Source: CAZEDK01 sp964511025 (GTDB lineage Bacteria > Patescibacteriota > Gracilibacteria > UBA1369 > GWF2-33-10). Taken from it: a DNA stretch of 39,001 bases. The DNA is taken from contig CAZEDK010000009.1 in assembly GCA_964511025.1 (NCBI GenBank), forward strand, positions 1 to 39,001, given 5' to 3'. Under the pieces are notes generated by a model. The model was given only the letters and a program-made list of their open reading frames with translations, had not been told where the DNA came from and did no database searches. The position numbers and the translations under genes were made by a program. The first letter of the stretch is position 1; each line of letters starts with the position of its first letter. Below are positions 8,711-17,291 of the stretch, piece by piece.

Positions 8711-10858
8711 ATGGATACAAAAACTTTCCCAAATATGCATCTTAAGTTGAAAAAAATTTTATTGAATAAATGGTTTTTTGCAATTATTATAATAAAAATA
8801 ATTTGTGGCACATTATTTGGTTCAGATCTCTTGGTGAAAGGTTTTGCCCCATTTATAAATTATTTTGTTAATTCAGGCTTTGAGAATCCATATAATTATT
8901 TTTTATCTATTGGAGATCTCAAATCATTCCCATATTCATCGATGATGTTATGGATATTAGCCTTGCCTAGGGCTTTGTTATTTTTTTTATTCGATTCAGA
9001 TAAAGTTGGATTTTTAAATTTATTAATAACCAGGATACCTATTTTATTGGCAGATGTATCAATATATATTATTCTTTGTAAATGGCTTGAGACAAAAGAA
9101 AAAGAAGTTTTGATTTTTTATTTTGCTTCCCCAATATTATTATATATCAATTATATTCATGGGCAGTTGGATGTAATACCCACAGTGGCTCTTTTTTTGT
9201 CTCTTTTTTATTTATTTCAATCTAGATATTTTTTATCTTTTTTTATCTTGGGCTTGGGCCTTGCAATAAAATCACATTTATTAGCTGTATTGCCTCTTTT
9301 TATCGTTTATTTGTTAATCAATAAAAGAAGTCCTTTTGAAGTGTGTAAACTAACTCTTATAACAATTGGCATATATTTTTTTATAACCCTACCTTATCTT
9401 TTTTCTCCTGGTTATATAAAAATAGTTTTAGAATCAACCGAGCAATACAAATTATTTTTGTTAAATTTCCCATATTCTTTTGAAAATCTTAAGTTTTTAA
9501 TTGCTCCCGGAGCATATTTTATTTTGTTTTGCAGGTTTGCATCTTATAAAAAGATAAATCAAGATATGTTTATATTGATACTTGGTCTTATATTTTCAGT
9601 ATTAGTAACTCTTGTTGTTCCTCAGCCCGGTTGGTTCTATTGGTCTATACCTTTTTTGGCATATTTTTATATTAAAAGAGCAGAAGCCCCAATAATTAAT
9701 TTTTTGCTGCTTAATATTCTCTATATATTATATTTTATATTTAGCAAAAATAGTGATTTTTTAGAAAGCTTCCAATTAATATCTCCTAGTTTGGCATCTT
9801 TGAATAGTCTATATGTTTTTGTAGATAAACTGGGTATAAATGCAGAACTTTTTTCTAATTTATTATTCACTTTTTTGGAAGGGGCAATGCTAATGAATGT
9901 ACTATGGTGTTATAAGGCGGGCATAAAAAGTAATTTTGAATATAAGATCCAATATAAACCTGTTTTGATAGGTATCGGTGGAGATAGCGGCGCTGGTAAA
10001 AGTACATTTGGCGAATCATTGGAAAAACTTTTTGGTAAAAATAATACTCTATGTGTAAATGGAGATGATGTGCATAAATGGCCTAGAGGTCATGAAAATT
10101 GGGAAGTATTTACTCATTTGAACCCGAAGAGTAATAATTTGCATAAGGAATTGCAAAACGCCATAGCTCTTAAAGATGGAAGGTTTATAGAAAGAGTAGT
10201 CTATGATCATGATACAGGAGAGTTTACTGATTTAGTAAAGATGGAGCCTAATAAATTTATTCTTTTTGTGGGTCTTCACACTTATTATATAAAAAAAATG
10301 CGTGATATTTTTGATATTAAAATTTTTATAGATACAGATGAATCATTGCGTCAGCATTGGAAAATACTTAGAGATATGCAATCCAGGGGATATTCAAAAG
10401 AAAAAGTTTTAAAACAAATGAATAAGCGGGAAGAAGATGCTAATAAATATATTAAGCCTCAAAAAAATAGAGCTGATATAGTTTTTACTTATTTGCCATT
10501 AGAAAAAATTAAGGATTTAGGATCTGCAAAAGAAAAAATAGATATAAAATTAAGAATATATTTTGATAATTCAATTTTTGTTGAACCTTTGGTAAACGAC
10601 CTTTCTAAAATAAAAACTTTAATTGTAAATTGTTGGTCTGAAGATGATTTGGAAAATGATTGTATGGAATTAATCGGCAGCATATCCAAAACAGAATTAA
10701 ATATTATAGCTTATAATCTTGTGCCGAATTTTAAAGAGTTGATTTATAGCTCACTTATAGATTGGGAAGCTTCATATAGAGGTTTATCACAATTATTTGT
10801 GCTTTATTATTTCAGTGAGATTTCAAAATATAAAAGTAATATTCATTCCTCCAAATAA
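8711..10858 (+). CDS. GT-C-like membrane domain fused to a uridine-kinase/phosphoribulokinase-like P-loop kinase domain
   Basis: Residues 1-410 are a polytopic domain with about ten helices. The loop YIHGQLDVIPTVALFLS and the later LGLAIKSHLLAVLPLF resemble the GQxD and K motifs of GT87/PIG-M-like mannosyltransferases. From residue 423 a soluble domain begins with a perfect Walker A, GGDSGAGKST (Lys430), followed by NGDDVHKWPRGHENW and DTDESLRQHWKILRD, the pattern of uridine kinase/phosphoribulokinase-type enzymes (catalytic Asp after the P-loop, then an Arg-rich lid). After about residue 610 the tail is unrecognised. Its 3' end overlaps by 16 nt the 3' end of the opposite-strand gene. Family assignments come from motifs; the combined reaction is unknown. 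The kinase may act on a polyol, nucleoside or lipid acceptor. Confidence 0.75.
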   Translation: MDTKTFPNMHLKLKKILLNKWFFAIIIIKIICGTLFGSDLLVKGFAPFINYFVNSGFENPYNYFLSIGDLKSFPYSSMMLWILALPRALLFFLFDSDKVGFLNLLITRIPILLADVSIYIILCKWLETKEKEVLIFYFASPILLYINYIHGQLDVIPTVALFLSLFYLFQSRYFLSFFILGLGLAIKSHLLAVLPLFIVYLLINKRSPFEVCKLTLITIGIYFFITLPYLFSPGYIKIVLESTEQYKLFLLNFPYSFENLKFLIAPGAYFILFCRFASYKKINQDMFILILGLIFSVLVTLVVPQPGWFYWSIPFLAYFYIKRAEAPIINFLLLNILYILYFIFSKNSDFLESFQLISPSLASLNSLYVFVDKLGINAELFSNLLFTFLEGAMLMNVLWCYKAGIKSNFEYKIQYKPVLIGIGGDSGAGKSTFGESLEKLFGKNNTLCVNGDDVHKWPRGHENWEVFTHLNPKSNNLHKELQNAIALKDGRFIERVVYDHDTGEFTDLVKMEPNKFILFVGLHTYYIKKMRDIFDIKIFIDTDESLRQHWKILRDMQSRGYSKEKVLKQMNKREEDANKYIKPQKNRADIVFTYLPLEKIKDLGSAKEKIDIKLRIYFDNSIFVEPLVNDLSKIKTLIVNCWSEDDLENDCMELIGSISKTELNIIAYNLVPNFKELIYSSLIDWEASYRGLSQLFVLYYFSEISKYKSNIHSSK

Positions 10859-12033
10859 CCTCTTAGCATGTATTGGAAAGTAGGACGCTCAAGTAAATGT
10901 CCGATAAATTCATTAGATGGATATCCTATTATGGGCTTATCTGATAAATATATTATCGCTCTTCCTTCTTTTATTTGTTCATTTTGCATTGCTTCAATTA
11001 GATCTATTTTAAACGTTGCAAATGCTCCCATGCGTTGTTGTGCACCGATATATGACTCCATACCTAAATTAATTATTACTGCTATTGAAATTAATTTAAG
11101 TAAAATATTCCATTTTATATTTCTTCTTTCTTTTAAAAAAGAATCAACCATAAAAATGAATGCAATGAATAGAAAAACCATATAATCGAAATATCTATTT
11201 CCTACACTTCCTCCCATTGCCCTTACATAAGAAGCAGAACATGATATAAGAACGACCCATATAAATAATATCATTCCAAAACGTTGATTTTCTGTAGATT
11301 CTTTGAATTTTAAAATAGTCTTAATTGAAAATATAGAGAGTAAAATCCAGAAAAAATATCCGAATTTATTTGGCCAGCTAATGTATATGTCTAATATCTT
11401 AAAAAATTGTTCTATTGATTTTGCTACCAATGTATCTGCAGCAGCGCTTCTCCAAATCATTAAAGTCAGTAAATACATTACAATAAAAAATATTAATGCG
11501 GTTAAGAGTAATTTTTTTTCTCTTTTTACAAAAATAAAATGTAAAATAGTTATTACGCCAGCTATAAAAGTTATTAAAAATGCTGATGCCATATTTATAC
11601 CCGCAAGGAAGCTAAAAAGAATGATATAACCCATATTCATATTTATTTTTGCAATCTGTTCGAAAGCTAAAACTGAAAATAATATTAAAAAGAAAACTTG
11701 TCCTTGATACGCCCAGAAGAAATTCTCCCAAGCAAATGGAAAAGCAAATAATCCACCAATAATTAAGGAAGACAATATTTGAATTTTTGGATGATTAATT
11801 TTTTTGAATAGGAAAAAAGATGTTAAAGCAGGTATAATTGATTGAATAGACATTGTTAATATACAATTTACTTTTTCTCCATTTAAAATGAAGACAAGTA
11901 AATTTAATATTCGCATCATCACAATTCGATGTTCATTGGCAGGTAAAAAGAAATCCTTTAATGATAGAGTGCCATTTAAATATGGTTCATATAACCTTTC
12001 AAGCTCGCCATCCCATTGATCCCAGAAAGGCAC
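10843..12033 (-). CDS. Polytopic membrane protein of glycan locus, N-terminus lost by frameshift
   Basis: 396 residues from an apparent GTG start, with about nine helices. The opening PFWDQWDGE and the following loop PANEHRIVMMRILN are typical of a bacterial membrane-protein family found in polysaccharide clusters, in which a first helix precedes a (D)VPFWDQWDGE motif. Here that helix is encoded just upstream (12034-12152) in a different frame, so the GTG is not the real start. It lies 24 nt after the UDP-xylose synthase gene on the same strand and is probably the third gene of the ugd-uxs operon. The GT-C-like layout suggests a sugar transferase acting outside the membrane; the donor could be a lipid-linked pentose, but this is speculation. 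Confidence 0.65.
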   Translation of the reverse strand: MPFWDQWDGELERLYEPYLNGTLSLKDFFLPANEHRIVMMRILNLLVFILNGEKVNCILTMSIQSIIPALTSFFLFKKINHPKIQILSSLIIGGLFAFPFAWENFFWAYQGQVFFLILFSVLAFEQIAKINMNMGYIILFSFLAGINMASAFLITFIAGVITILHFIFVKREKKLLLTALIFFIVMYLLTLMIWRSAAADTLVAKSIEQFFKILDIYISWPNKFGYFFWILLSIFSIKTILKFKESTENQRFGMILFIWVVLISCSASYVRAMGGSVGNRYFDYMVFLFIAFIFMVDSFLKERRNIKWNILLKLISIAVIINLGMESYIGAQQRMGAFATFKIDLIEAMQNEQIKEGRAIIYLSDKPIIGYPSNEFIGHLLERPTFQYMLRGYLEE

Positions 12034-12152
12034 ATCAACCCCCTTTTGTGGATAAAAATCACTCTTATGATATAAACAATGAGTGCAAGAACGATACTAA
12101 AATATAAGGGTGATATTTGAGATCTAAATTTTTTACAAAAGGTTAATTGCAT
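12034..12152 (-). other. Out-of-frame N-terminal segment of the 10843-12033 membrane protein
   Basis: From ATG at 12150-12152 the minus strand reads MQLTFCKKFRSQ, a transmembrane helix (SPLYFSIVLALIVYIIRVIF), then IHKRG. It meets a run of five G (plus-strand C at 12039-12043). With one extra G the frame continues as IHKRGVDVPFWDQWDGE, exactly joining the downstream protein. Without it the frame is lost. This is either a real one-base deletion or slippage at a homopolymer, or a sequencing error. The rebuilt gene would be about 435 residues. Confidence 0.75.
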
Positions 12153-12176
12153 GTTAATATAGCGATAAATGATTTT

Positions 12177-13106
12177 TTAGTTTATTTTGATCTTAAAGTA
12201 ATTAATCGTTTTTATCAATCCATCTTCCAGTTTAATTTTGGGCTCCCAATTCAATGTTTTTTCAGCTAGCGATATATCTGGTTTTCTTTTTTTTGGATCG
12301 TCTTGAGGTAAAGGGAAATATTCAATTTTACTTTCTGAATTTGTGAGTTTTATAATTTTTTCAGCTAAATTTTTAATTGAGTATTCATAAGGATTACCTA
12401 AATTTAATGGTCCTCGAAAGTTTTCAAATCCCATCATAAGGATCATTCCATTGATCAAGTCGTCTATGTACTGGAAAGACCTTGTTTGAGAGCCATCACC
12501 ATAAATAGTTAACGATTGATTATTTAAAGCTTGATTTATAAAATTCGAAACAACACGACCATCATCAATTTCCATGTTAGGTCCATATGTATTAAAAATT
12601 CTTACAATTTTTGTGTCGACTCCATATTGTCTGTAATATTCTGTAAAAATTGTTTCACTCAATCTTTTTGCTTCATCGTAACAAGCCCTAATTCCAATAG
12701 GGTTTACATTCCCAAAATAATTTTCTGTTTGTGGATGTAATTCTGGATCGCCATATATTTCCGATGTAGACGAAAAAAGGATTTTTGATTTATATTTTTT
12801 TGCGAGTTCAAGCATATTAAATGAACCAATAACATTTGTTTTGATAGTTTTTATTGGATCAGATTGATATTTTTTTGGAGACGCTGCTGATGCAAGGCAA
12901 TATATTAAATCTGATTCTACATCTATTGGATCTATCACATTATGTTCAATAAATCTGAAATTTTTATTTTTAATAAATTGTTGGATGTTATTTCGAGATC
13001 CTGTAGATAGATCATCAAGGCAAATTACAATACGACCTAATTCTAGTAGTTTTTTACATAAATTAGATCCTATAAATCCAGCTCCCCCTGTTACAAGTAT
13101 TTTCAT
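12177..13106 (-). CDS. uxs: UDP-glucuronate decarboxylase (UDP-xylose synthase)
   Basis: Converts UDP-glucuronate to UDP-xylose with bound NAD in the cytoplasm. MKILVTGGAGFIGSNL is the Rossmann loop. The signatures specific to UXS rather than general epimerases are YCLASAASPKKYQSDPIKTI, STSEIYGDPELHPQ, YFGNVNPIGIRACYDEAKR and RIFNTYGPNM. The catalytic Tyr143 and Lys147 (YDEAK) and the glutamate of TSEIYGDP are present. Length of 309 is normal for the bacterial soluble enzyme. It begins 11 nt after the ugd stop, so the two consecutive pathway steps are co-transcribed from the promoter at 14495-14523. No Shine-Dalgarno precedes the ATG. Confidence 0.93.
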   Translation of the reverse strand: MKILVTGGAGFIGSNLCKKLLELGRIVICLDDLSTGSRNNIQQFIKNKNFRFIEHNVIDPIDVESDLIYCLASAASPKKYQSDPIKTIKTNVIGSFNMLELAKKYKSKILFSSTSEIYGDPELHPQTENYFGNVNPIGIRACYDEAKRLSETIFTEYYRQYGVDTKIVRIFNTYGPNMEIDDGRVVSNFINQALNNQSLTIYGDGSQTRSFQYIDDLINGMILMMGFENFRGPLNLGNPYEYSIKNLAEKIIKLTNSESKIEYFPLPQDDPKKRKPDISLAEKTLNWEPKIKLEDGLIKTINYFKIKIN

Positions 13107-13117
13107 TTAATTAATTT

Positions 13118-14452
13118 TTAAAAACGTCCAATCGAAATATATTTTATTCCTGTTTTTTCAAAATCTTCAGATTTATAAATATTTCTTCCATCAAATACCA
13201 AATTACCTTTCATATTTTTTTCAAAATCTTCAATGCCTAAATTTTTAAACTCATCCCATTCTGTTATGATCAGACAGGCGTCAGTATTTTTTATGCAATC
13301 AATAGTGTTCTTTGAGTAAACTAGTTTTAATTTTTGCATTTCCTTCTCTCCTATGAATATCTTTAGGATCTTTTCTTTTACAATTGGGTCGTAAACTCTT
13401 ATGTTCACTTTGAATTTAGCAAGTTTTTTAATTATTGAGATCGATGGAGCTTCTCTTAAATCATCGGTATTTGGCTTGAATGACAAACCTAATATTGAGA
13501 TGGTTTTGCCTTCTAGTTTTTTCAGTTGTGATTGGAGTTTCTTTATGAGTATTTCTTTTTGGTTTTCATTTACTTTTTTAACTGCTTCAAGAATATTAAA
13601 TTTGAAATGATTTTTTTTGCCAGTGCCGATTAATGAATTTAAATCTTTTGGTAGACAACTTCCTCCATATCCAATTCCAGGATTCAAAAATTGCATTCCA
13701 ATTCTTTTGTCCATCCCGATGCCACTTGCTACATCTTTGATATTAGCTCCATTGATTTCACAGAAATTTGCTATTTCATTTATAAAAGAAATTTTTGTCG
13801 CTAGAAAAGCATTCGATGCATATTTAATCAATTCTGCACTTTTTATATCAGTAAACAATAATGGAATAGATTCATTGACTATTGGATCATAAATTTTTTT
13901 CATTATTTCTTGCGCTTTTTTGCTGTTAGTTCCAACTATAATTCTATCAGGCTCCATCGTATCCTTTATAGCAGATCCTTCTCTAAGAAATTCTGGATTA
14001 GAAGCAACATCAAATTTTAGTTTTGAGTTTCGAGAATCGAGTTCCGATAATATGATCCTTTCACAAATTTCTCCTGTGCCAGCTGGTACCGTTGATTTAT
14101 TTACAAAGATTTTGTAGCTATTAAGATATTTGCCAAAACTCTTTGCTATTTCTTTTACATATTTTAAATCAGCTTTATGATTTTTGTCTGCAGGCGTTCC
14201 TACAGCTGAAAAAACTATTTCCGCAAATTCTATGCCTTTTTTGATGTCTAGACTAAAATGCAGTCTTCCTTCCTTTTGATTTCTTATTACAAGTTCTTTC
14301 AGTCCAGGTTCATAGATTGGTATAATGCCTTTCTTAAGATTTTCAATTTTTTGTTGATCTATATCTATACAAATAACTTCATGTCCAATTTTAGCAAAAC
14401 AAGCACCCGAGACAAGCCCGACGTATCCGACTCCAATAATTGCAATTTTCAT
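13118..14452 (-). CDS. ugd: UDP-glucose 6-dehydrogenase
   Basis: Oxidises UDP-glucose to UDP-glucuronate with two NAD. The chosen start (ATG at 14450-14452) gives MKIAIIGVGYVGLVSGACFA, the canonical N-terminus; an upstream in-frame ATG at 14476 would add eight unsupported residues. Other signatures: NKSTVPAGTGE, NPEFLREGSAIKDTM, KYASNAFLATKISFINE, and the catalytic motif GIGYGGSCLPKDL with Cys266. The C-terminal UDP-binding domain has SFKPNTDDLREAPS. Length of 444 is normal. First gene of a probable operon ugd-uxs-membrane transferase, giving UDP-glucuronate and UDP-xylose for the surface glycan. The strong promoter lies about 43 nt upstream of the start. Confidence 0.95.
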   Translation of the reverse strand: MKIAIIGVGYVGLVSGACFAKIGHEVICIDIDQQKIENLKKGIIPIYEPGLKELVIRNQKEGRLHFSLDIKKGIEFAEIVFSAVGTPADKNHKADLKYVKEIAKSFGKYLNSYKIFVNKSTVPAGTGEICERIILSELDSRNSKLKFDVASNPEFLREGSAIKDTMEPDRIIVGTNSKKAQEIMKKIYDPIVNESIPLLFTDIKSAELIKYASNAFLATKISFINEIANFCEINGANIKDVASGIGMDKRIGMQFLNPGIGYGGSCLPKDLNSLIGTGKKNHFKFNILEAVKKVNENQKEILIKKLQSQLKKLEGKTISILGLSFKPNTDDLREAPSISIIKKLAKFKVNIRVYDPIVKEKILKIFIGEKEMQKLKLVYSKNTIDCIKNTDACLIITEWDEFKNLGIEDFEKNMKGNLVFDGRNIYKSEDFEKTGIKYISIGRF

Positions 14453-14494
14453 TGTTGGACTTAAAATTAGGCACAATCATAATAAGCTAAAAGT

Positions 14495-14523
14495 ATTATA
14501 TTGAATATCTTATTTTTTGCCAA
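14495..14523 (-). promoter_or_regulatory. Sigma70-type promoter for ugd operon
   Basis: On the minus strand: -35 TTGGCA (14518-14523), 17-bp spacer, -10 TATAAT (14495-14500), a near-consensus match. Transcription should start near 14488, giving a leader of about 36 nt without a Shine-Dalgarno. It sits in the 154-nt divergent gap with the aldolase operon; no equally good plus-strand promoter was found there. Confidence 0.75.
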
Positions 14524-14606
14524 AATTGGTGAAAGACCAAAAATATTTCTCTTTAACTAAATAAATTAAAATAATAAACTACCCTTGTTAAATTTATGTG
14601 TTAAAA

Positions 14607-15668
14607 ATGATAAACGATTTAAAAAATTTCGTAGCAAAATCTAGATTTTTGGGAAAAAGCGATGAAATGATTCAGGCAGGCGGAGGCAATACTTCATTCA
14701 AAGATGAATCAATAATGAGGATTAAAGCTTCTGGTTTCTTGCTATCTGAGATGACTGAGACTAGCGGCTATGTTTCTTTGCCTTATAGGCAAATAATTGA
14801 ATATTTTGAAAAATTAACTTTTAAACCAGATGATATAGACCTTGAAGGAAAGATCTCAAATTTTGTTAATAATCTTGCTGAAAGTAATTTTCGACCTTCT
14901 ATGGAAGCTTCGATGCATGCTTTTTTAGATAAATTTGTTTTGCACACACATCCGGTTTTTGTGAATATTTTTAGTTGTGCAAATGGAGCTGAAATTTTAC
15001 TCCAAGAACTTTTTAAAAACTTACAGGCTAAATTTTATTTTATAGATTATGTTAATCCAGGTTACAATCTTGGTTATGCGATTTATAAAAAAATTCCTCA
15101 ATCGAACGATGATAAGGTAATTATTTTGCAAAATCATGGACTTATAGTGAGCTCAGATGATGCCCATAAAGCTTATGATTTAACAATGGAAGTGAATAGT
15201 ATTTGTAAAAAATTTCTAAATGAAAGATACAAAATTCCACTTGAGTTTGAAATTTCTGATTTAAAATTAATAGAAAAATACGACAATAATAAGTCTCTAT
15301 ATTTTGCTACAAGCAATTTAATCAGTAATTTTGTTGATGACATTGATGCTTTGAAAAATCAATTAGATAAAGCTTTTTTCCCGGATTTTATAGTTTTTAG
15401 TCAGAAAAATTGTGAATATTTAGAAAATAGAAAATTGTTAGCAATTGATTTCAGTGAAAATGCTAAAATTTTTGTAGTGAAAGGCGAAGGAATTTATTAT
15501 TATGGTTCTGAAAAAATGGCTAAATCTATGCATTCAGTTTTGGAAGCGGTATTTTTTATTTTACAAGGAGTGCAAACTCTTGGGACGCCACACTATATTA
15601 GTTACAAAGATGTGTCATATATCTGTAATATGGAAACTGAAGAATATAGGAAAAAACTCATTTCTTAA
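14607..15668 (+). CDS. Class II aldolase/adducin-family protein
   Basis: Counting from ATG 14607 (an in-frame GTG at 14598 would add three residues), the protein has the class II aldolase fold signatures: MIQAGGGNTSFKD (substrate phosphate loop), RPSMEASMHAFL, the zinc ligands in VLHTHPVF (about His113 and His115), and a third ligand in ILQNHGLIVS (about His177). Residues beyond 230 form a second region typical of longer sugar-acid or rhamnulose-type relatives. Members cleave or isomerise phosphorylated sugars, and some only bind them. It is first in an operon with two nucleotidyltransferases, a GT2, a DMT transporter, a GDPD-like protein and a HAD phosphatase, so it probably makes or trims a small phosphorylated precursor for glycan decoration. 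Confidence 0.83.
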   Translation: MINDLKNFVAKSRFLGKSDEMIQAGGGNTSFKDESIMRIKASGFLLSEMTETSGYVSLPYRQIIEYFEKLTFKPDDIDLEGKISNFVNNLAESNFRPSMEASMHAFLDKFVLHTHPVFVNIFSCANGAEILLQELFKNLQAKFYFIDYVNPGYNLGYAIYKKIPQSNDDKVIILQNHGLIVSSDDAHKAYDLTMEVNSICKKFLNERYKIPLEFEISDLKLIEKYDNNKSLYFATSNLISNFVDDIDALKNQLDKAFFPDFIVFSQKNCEYLENRKLLAIDFSENAKIFVVKGEGIYYYGSEKMAKSMHSVLEAVFFILQGVQTLGTPHYISYKDVSYICNMETEEYRKKLIS

Positions 15669-15680
15669 TGATTTTAAATA

Positions 15681-16460
15681 ATGCAAATAATCATACCAAT
15701 GTCAGGTATTGGAAAAAGATTTCTCGATGCGGGATACTCAGATCCAAAACCTCTTATCAAGACCCATGGTAAGCCAATAATTGAATATGTAATTAACTTG
15801 TTCTCTCCTGAAGATGACTATATTTTTATATGCAATGAGGATCACATTAAAGATACTGACATGAAGTCAGTATTGGAGGGATTAAAGCCTAATTCCAAAA
15901 TAATAAGTATTCCTTCTCATAAGCTTGGTCCTGTATATGCAGTTATGCAAGCGAAAGAATTTATTGACGATACGAAGCCTTCTATAGTTTGTTATTGTGA
16001 TTTTAATCAAGTATGGGATTATAAAAAATTTCAACAGTTGGTTGGGAAAGACGACTCAGATGGTGCTATACCATGCTATATTGGTTTTCATCCCCATTTA
16101 AAAGGTCCAAATAAATATGCATGTTGTAAAGTAGATAGTGAAAATCATCTTCTTGAAATAAAAGAAAAACATTCATATACAGAAAACAAAATGGACAGTT
16201 ATAATTCATCTGGAATGTATTATTTCAAAAGTGGGAATATGTTGAAAAAATACTTTCAAAAACAATTAGATCAAGGCGAGACACTTAACGGAGAACATTA
16301 TGTAAGCTTGGTGTATAATTTACTCATTGAAGATAAATTAAAAGTTTTGGTTACAGATGTAGAGAAATTTTGCCAATGGGGGACTCCTGAAGATTTAGAG
16401 GAATATAATTATTGGTCTTCATATTTCCAAGAAATTTTTTTAAACAAATCTAATAAATAA
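15681..16460 (+). CDS. NDP-sugar/phospho-alcohol nucleotidyltransferase, first of tandem pair
   Basis: A GT-A-like nucleotidyltransferase that joins a phosphorylated sugar or alcohol to a nucleoside triphosphate. IIPMSGIGKRFLDAGY is the nucleotide-binding loop (GxGxRF), DPKPLI supplies the lysine that contacts phosphate, and CYCDFNQVWD holds the metal-binding aspartate. The end has CQWGTPEDLEEYN, shared with the next protein (GWGKPDDLYDYE), so the two are paralogs. Length of 259 is typical of single-domain members. It starts 12 nt after the aldolase and ends 3 nt before its paralog. The transferred substrate cannot be read from sequence; CDP-activated alcohols (LicC type) and sugar-1-phosphates are both possible. 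Confidence 0.82.
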   Translation: MQIIIPMSGIGKRFLDAGYSDPKPLIKTHGKPIIEYVINLFSPEDDYIFICNEDHIKDTDMKSVLEGLKPNSKIISIPSHKLGPVYAVMQAKEFIDDTKPSIVCYCDFNQVWDYKKFQQLVGKDDSDGAIPCYIGFHPHLKGPNKYACCKVDSENHLLEIKEKHSYTENKMDSYNSSGMYYFKSGNMLKKYFQKQLDQGETLNGEHYVSLVYNLLIEDKLKVLVTDVEKFCQWGTPEDLEEYNYWSSYFQEIFLNKSNK

Positions 16461-16463
16461 ATA

Positions 16464-17291
16464 ATGAAAGTAAATCTCATACCAATGGCAGGTCTTGGCA
16501 CTAGATTCTCAAGTGCAGGATATAGGTTATCTAAACCGTTAATTGAAGTATCTGGCGTTCCAATGATAATAAAAGTAATAAGAGATTTACCTACTGTAGA
16601 CAAATGGATTTTTGTTATGAGGCAAGAACATTTTGATTACGGCGTAGATCAACTAATAAAAAGAGAAATTGAAAATGTAATTTTTCTTGAAGATCCTGAT
16701 CCGCAAGGTCAAGCATCAACTTGTATGATTGCAGAAAAAGAACTCAATGATAATGACGAGCTTTTTATTGCTGCTTGCGATAATGGATTTTTATTTGATT
16801 CAGCTAAGTTTGATTCTTTGAAATCGAATAAAGATATAGATTCAATAATATGGACATTCACGCAAATGGAAACTTTGAAAAGAAATCCAGATGCGTGGGG
16901 CTGGTATAAACTGGAAGCTGACAATCAGACAATAAGTGATATTTCTGTTAAGGTTCCAGTCTCTGAGAATCCATATAACGACCATGCAGTAACTGCAACT
17001 TTTTATTTCAGAAAGGCAAAGGATTTCATAGATTCAATAAAATTAATGGTTAGCGAAAATTACAGAATAAATAATGAATTTTATGTAGATGCTGTTCCTA
17101 GATTTCTTCAAAAACTTAATAAAAAAACTGTTATTTTCGATGTGGATTTATATGTTGGATGGGGCAAACCCGATGATTTATATGATTATGAAAGAATGGA
17201 ATTTATTGTGAAATACAATATTAATCCACCGGATATGTCGCCTGAAGAATTAAGACTTTTACCATTATGGAAAAAATATTTTAATAAATGA
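16464..17291 (+). CDS. Nucleotidyltransferase, second of tandem pair
   Basis: Same fold as the gene before it: LIPMAGLGTRFSSAGY, then SKPLIEVSG (the usual PKP is SKP here but lysine is kept), an acidic metal motif AACDNGFLFD, and the tail GWGKPDDLYDYERM. The 275 residues are colinear with the upstream paralog but well diverged, so the two probably handle different substrates in one pathway rather than being a recent duplication. ATG at 16464 lies 3 nt after the previous stop. Its TGA stop overlaps the next ATG (ATGA at 17288-17291), a sign of translational coupling. Confidence 0.82.
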   Translation: MKVNLIPMAGLGTRFSSAGYRLSKPLIEVSGVPMIIKVIRDLPTVDKWIFVMRQEHFDYGVDQLIKREIENVIFLEDPDPQGQASTCMIAEKELNDNDELFIAACDNGFLFDSAKFDSLKSNKDIDSIIWTFTQMETLKRNPDAWGWYKLEADNQTISDISVKVPVSENPYNDHAVTATFYFRKAKDFIDSIKLMVSENYRINNEFYVDAVPRFLQKLNKKTVIFDVDLYVGWGKPDDLYDYERMEFIVKYNINPPDMSPEELRLLPLWKKYFNK

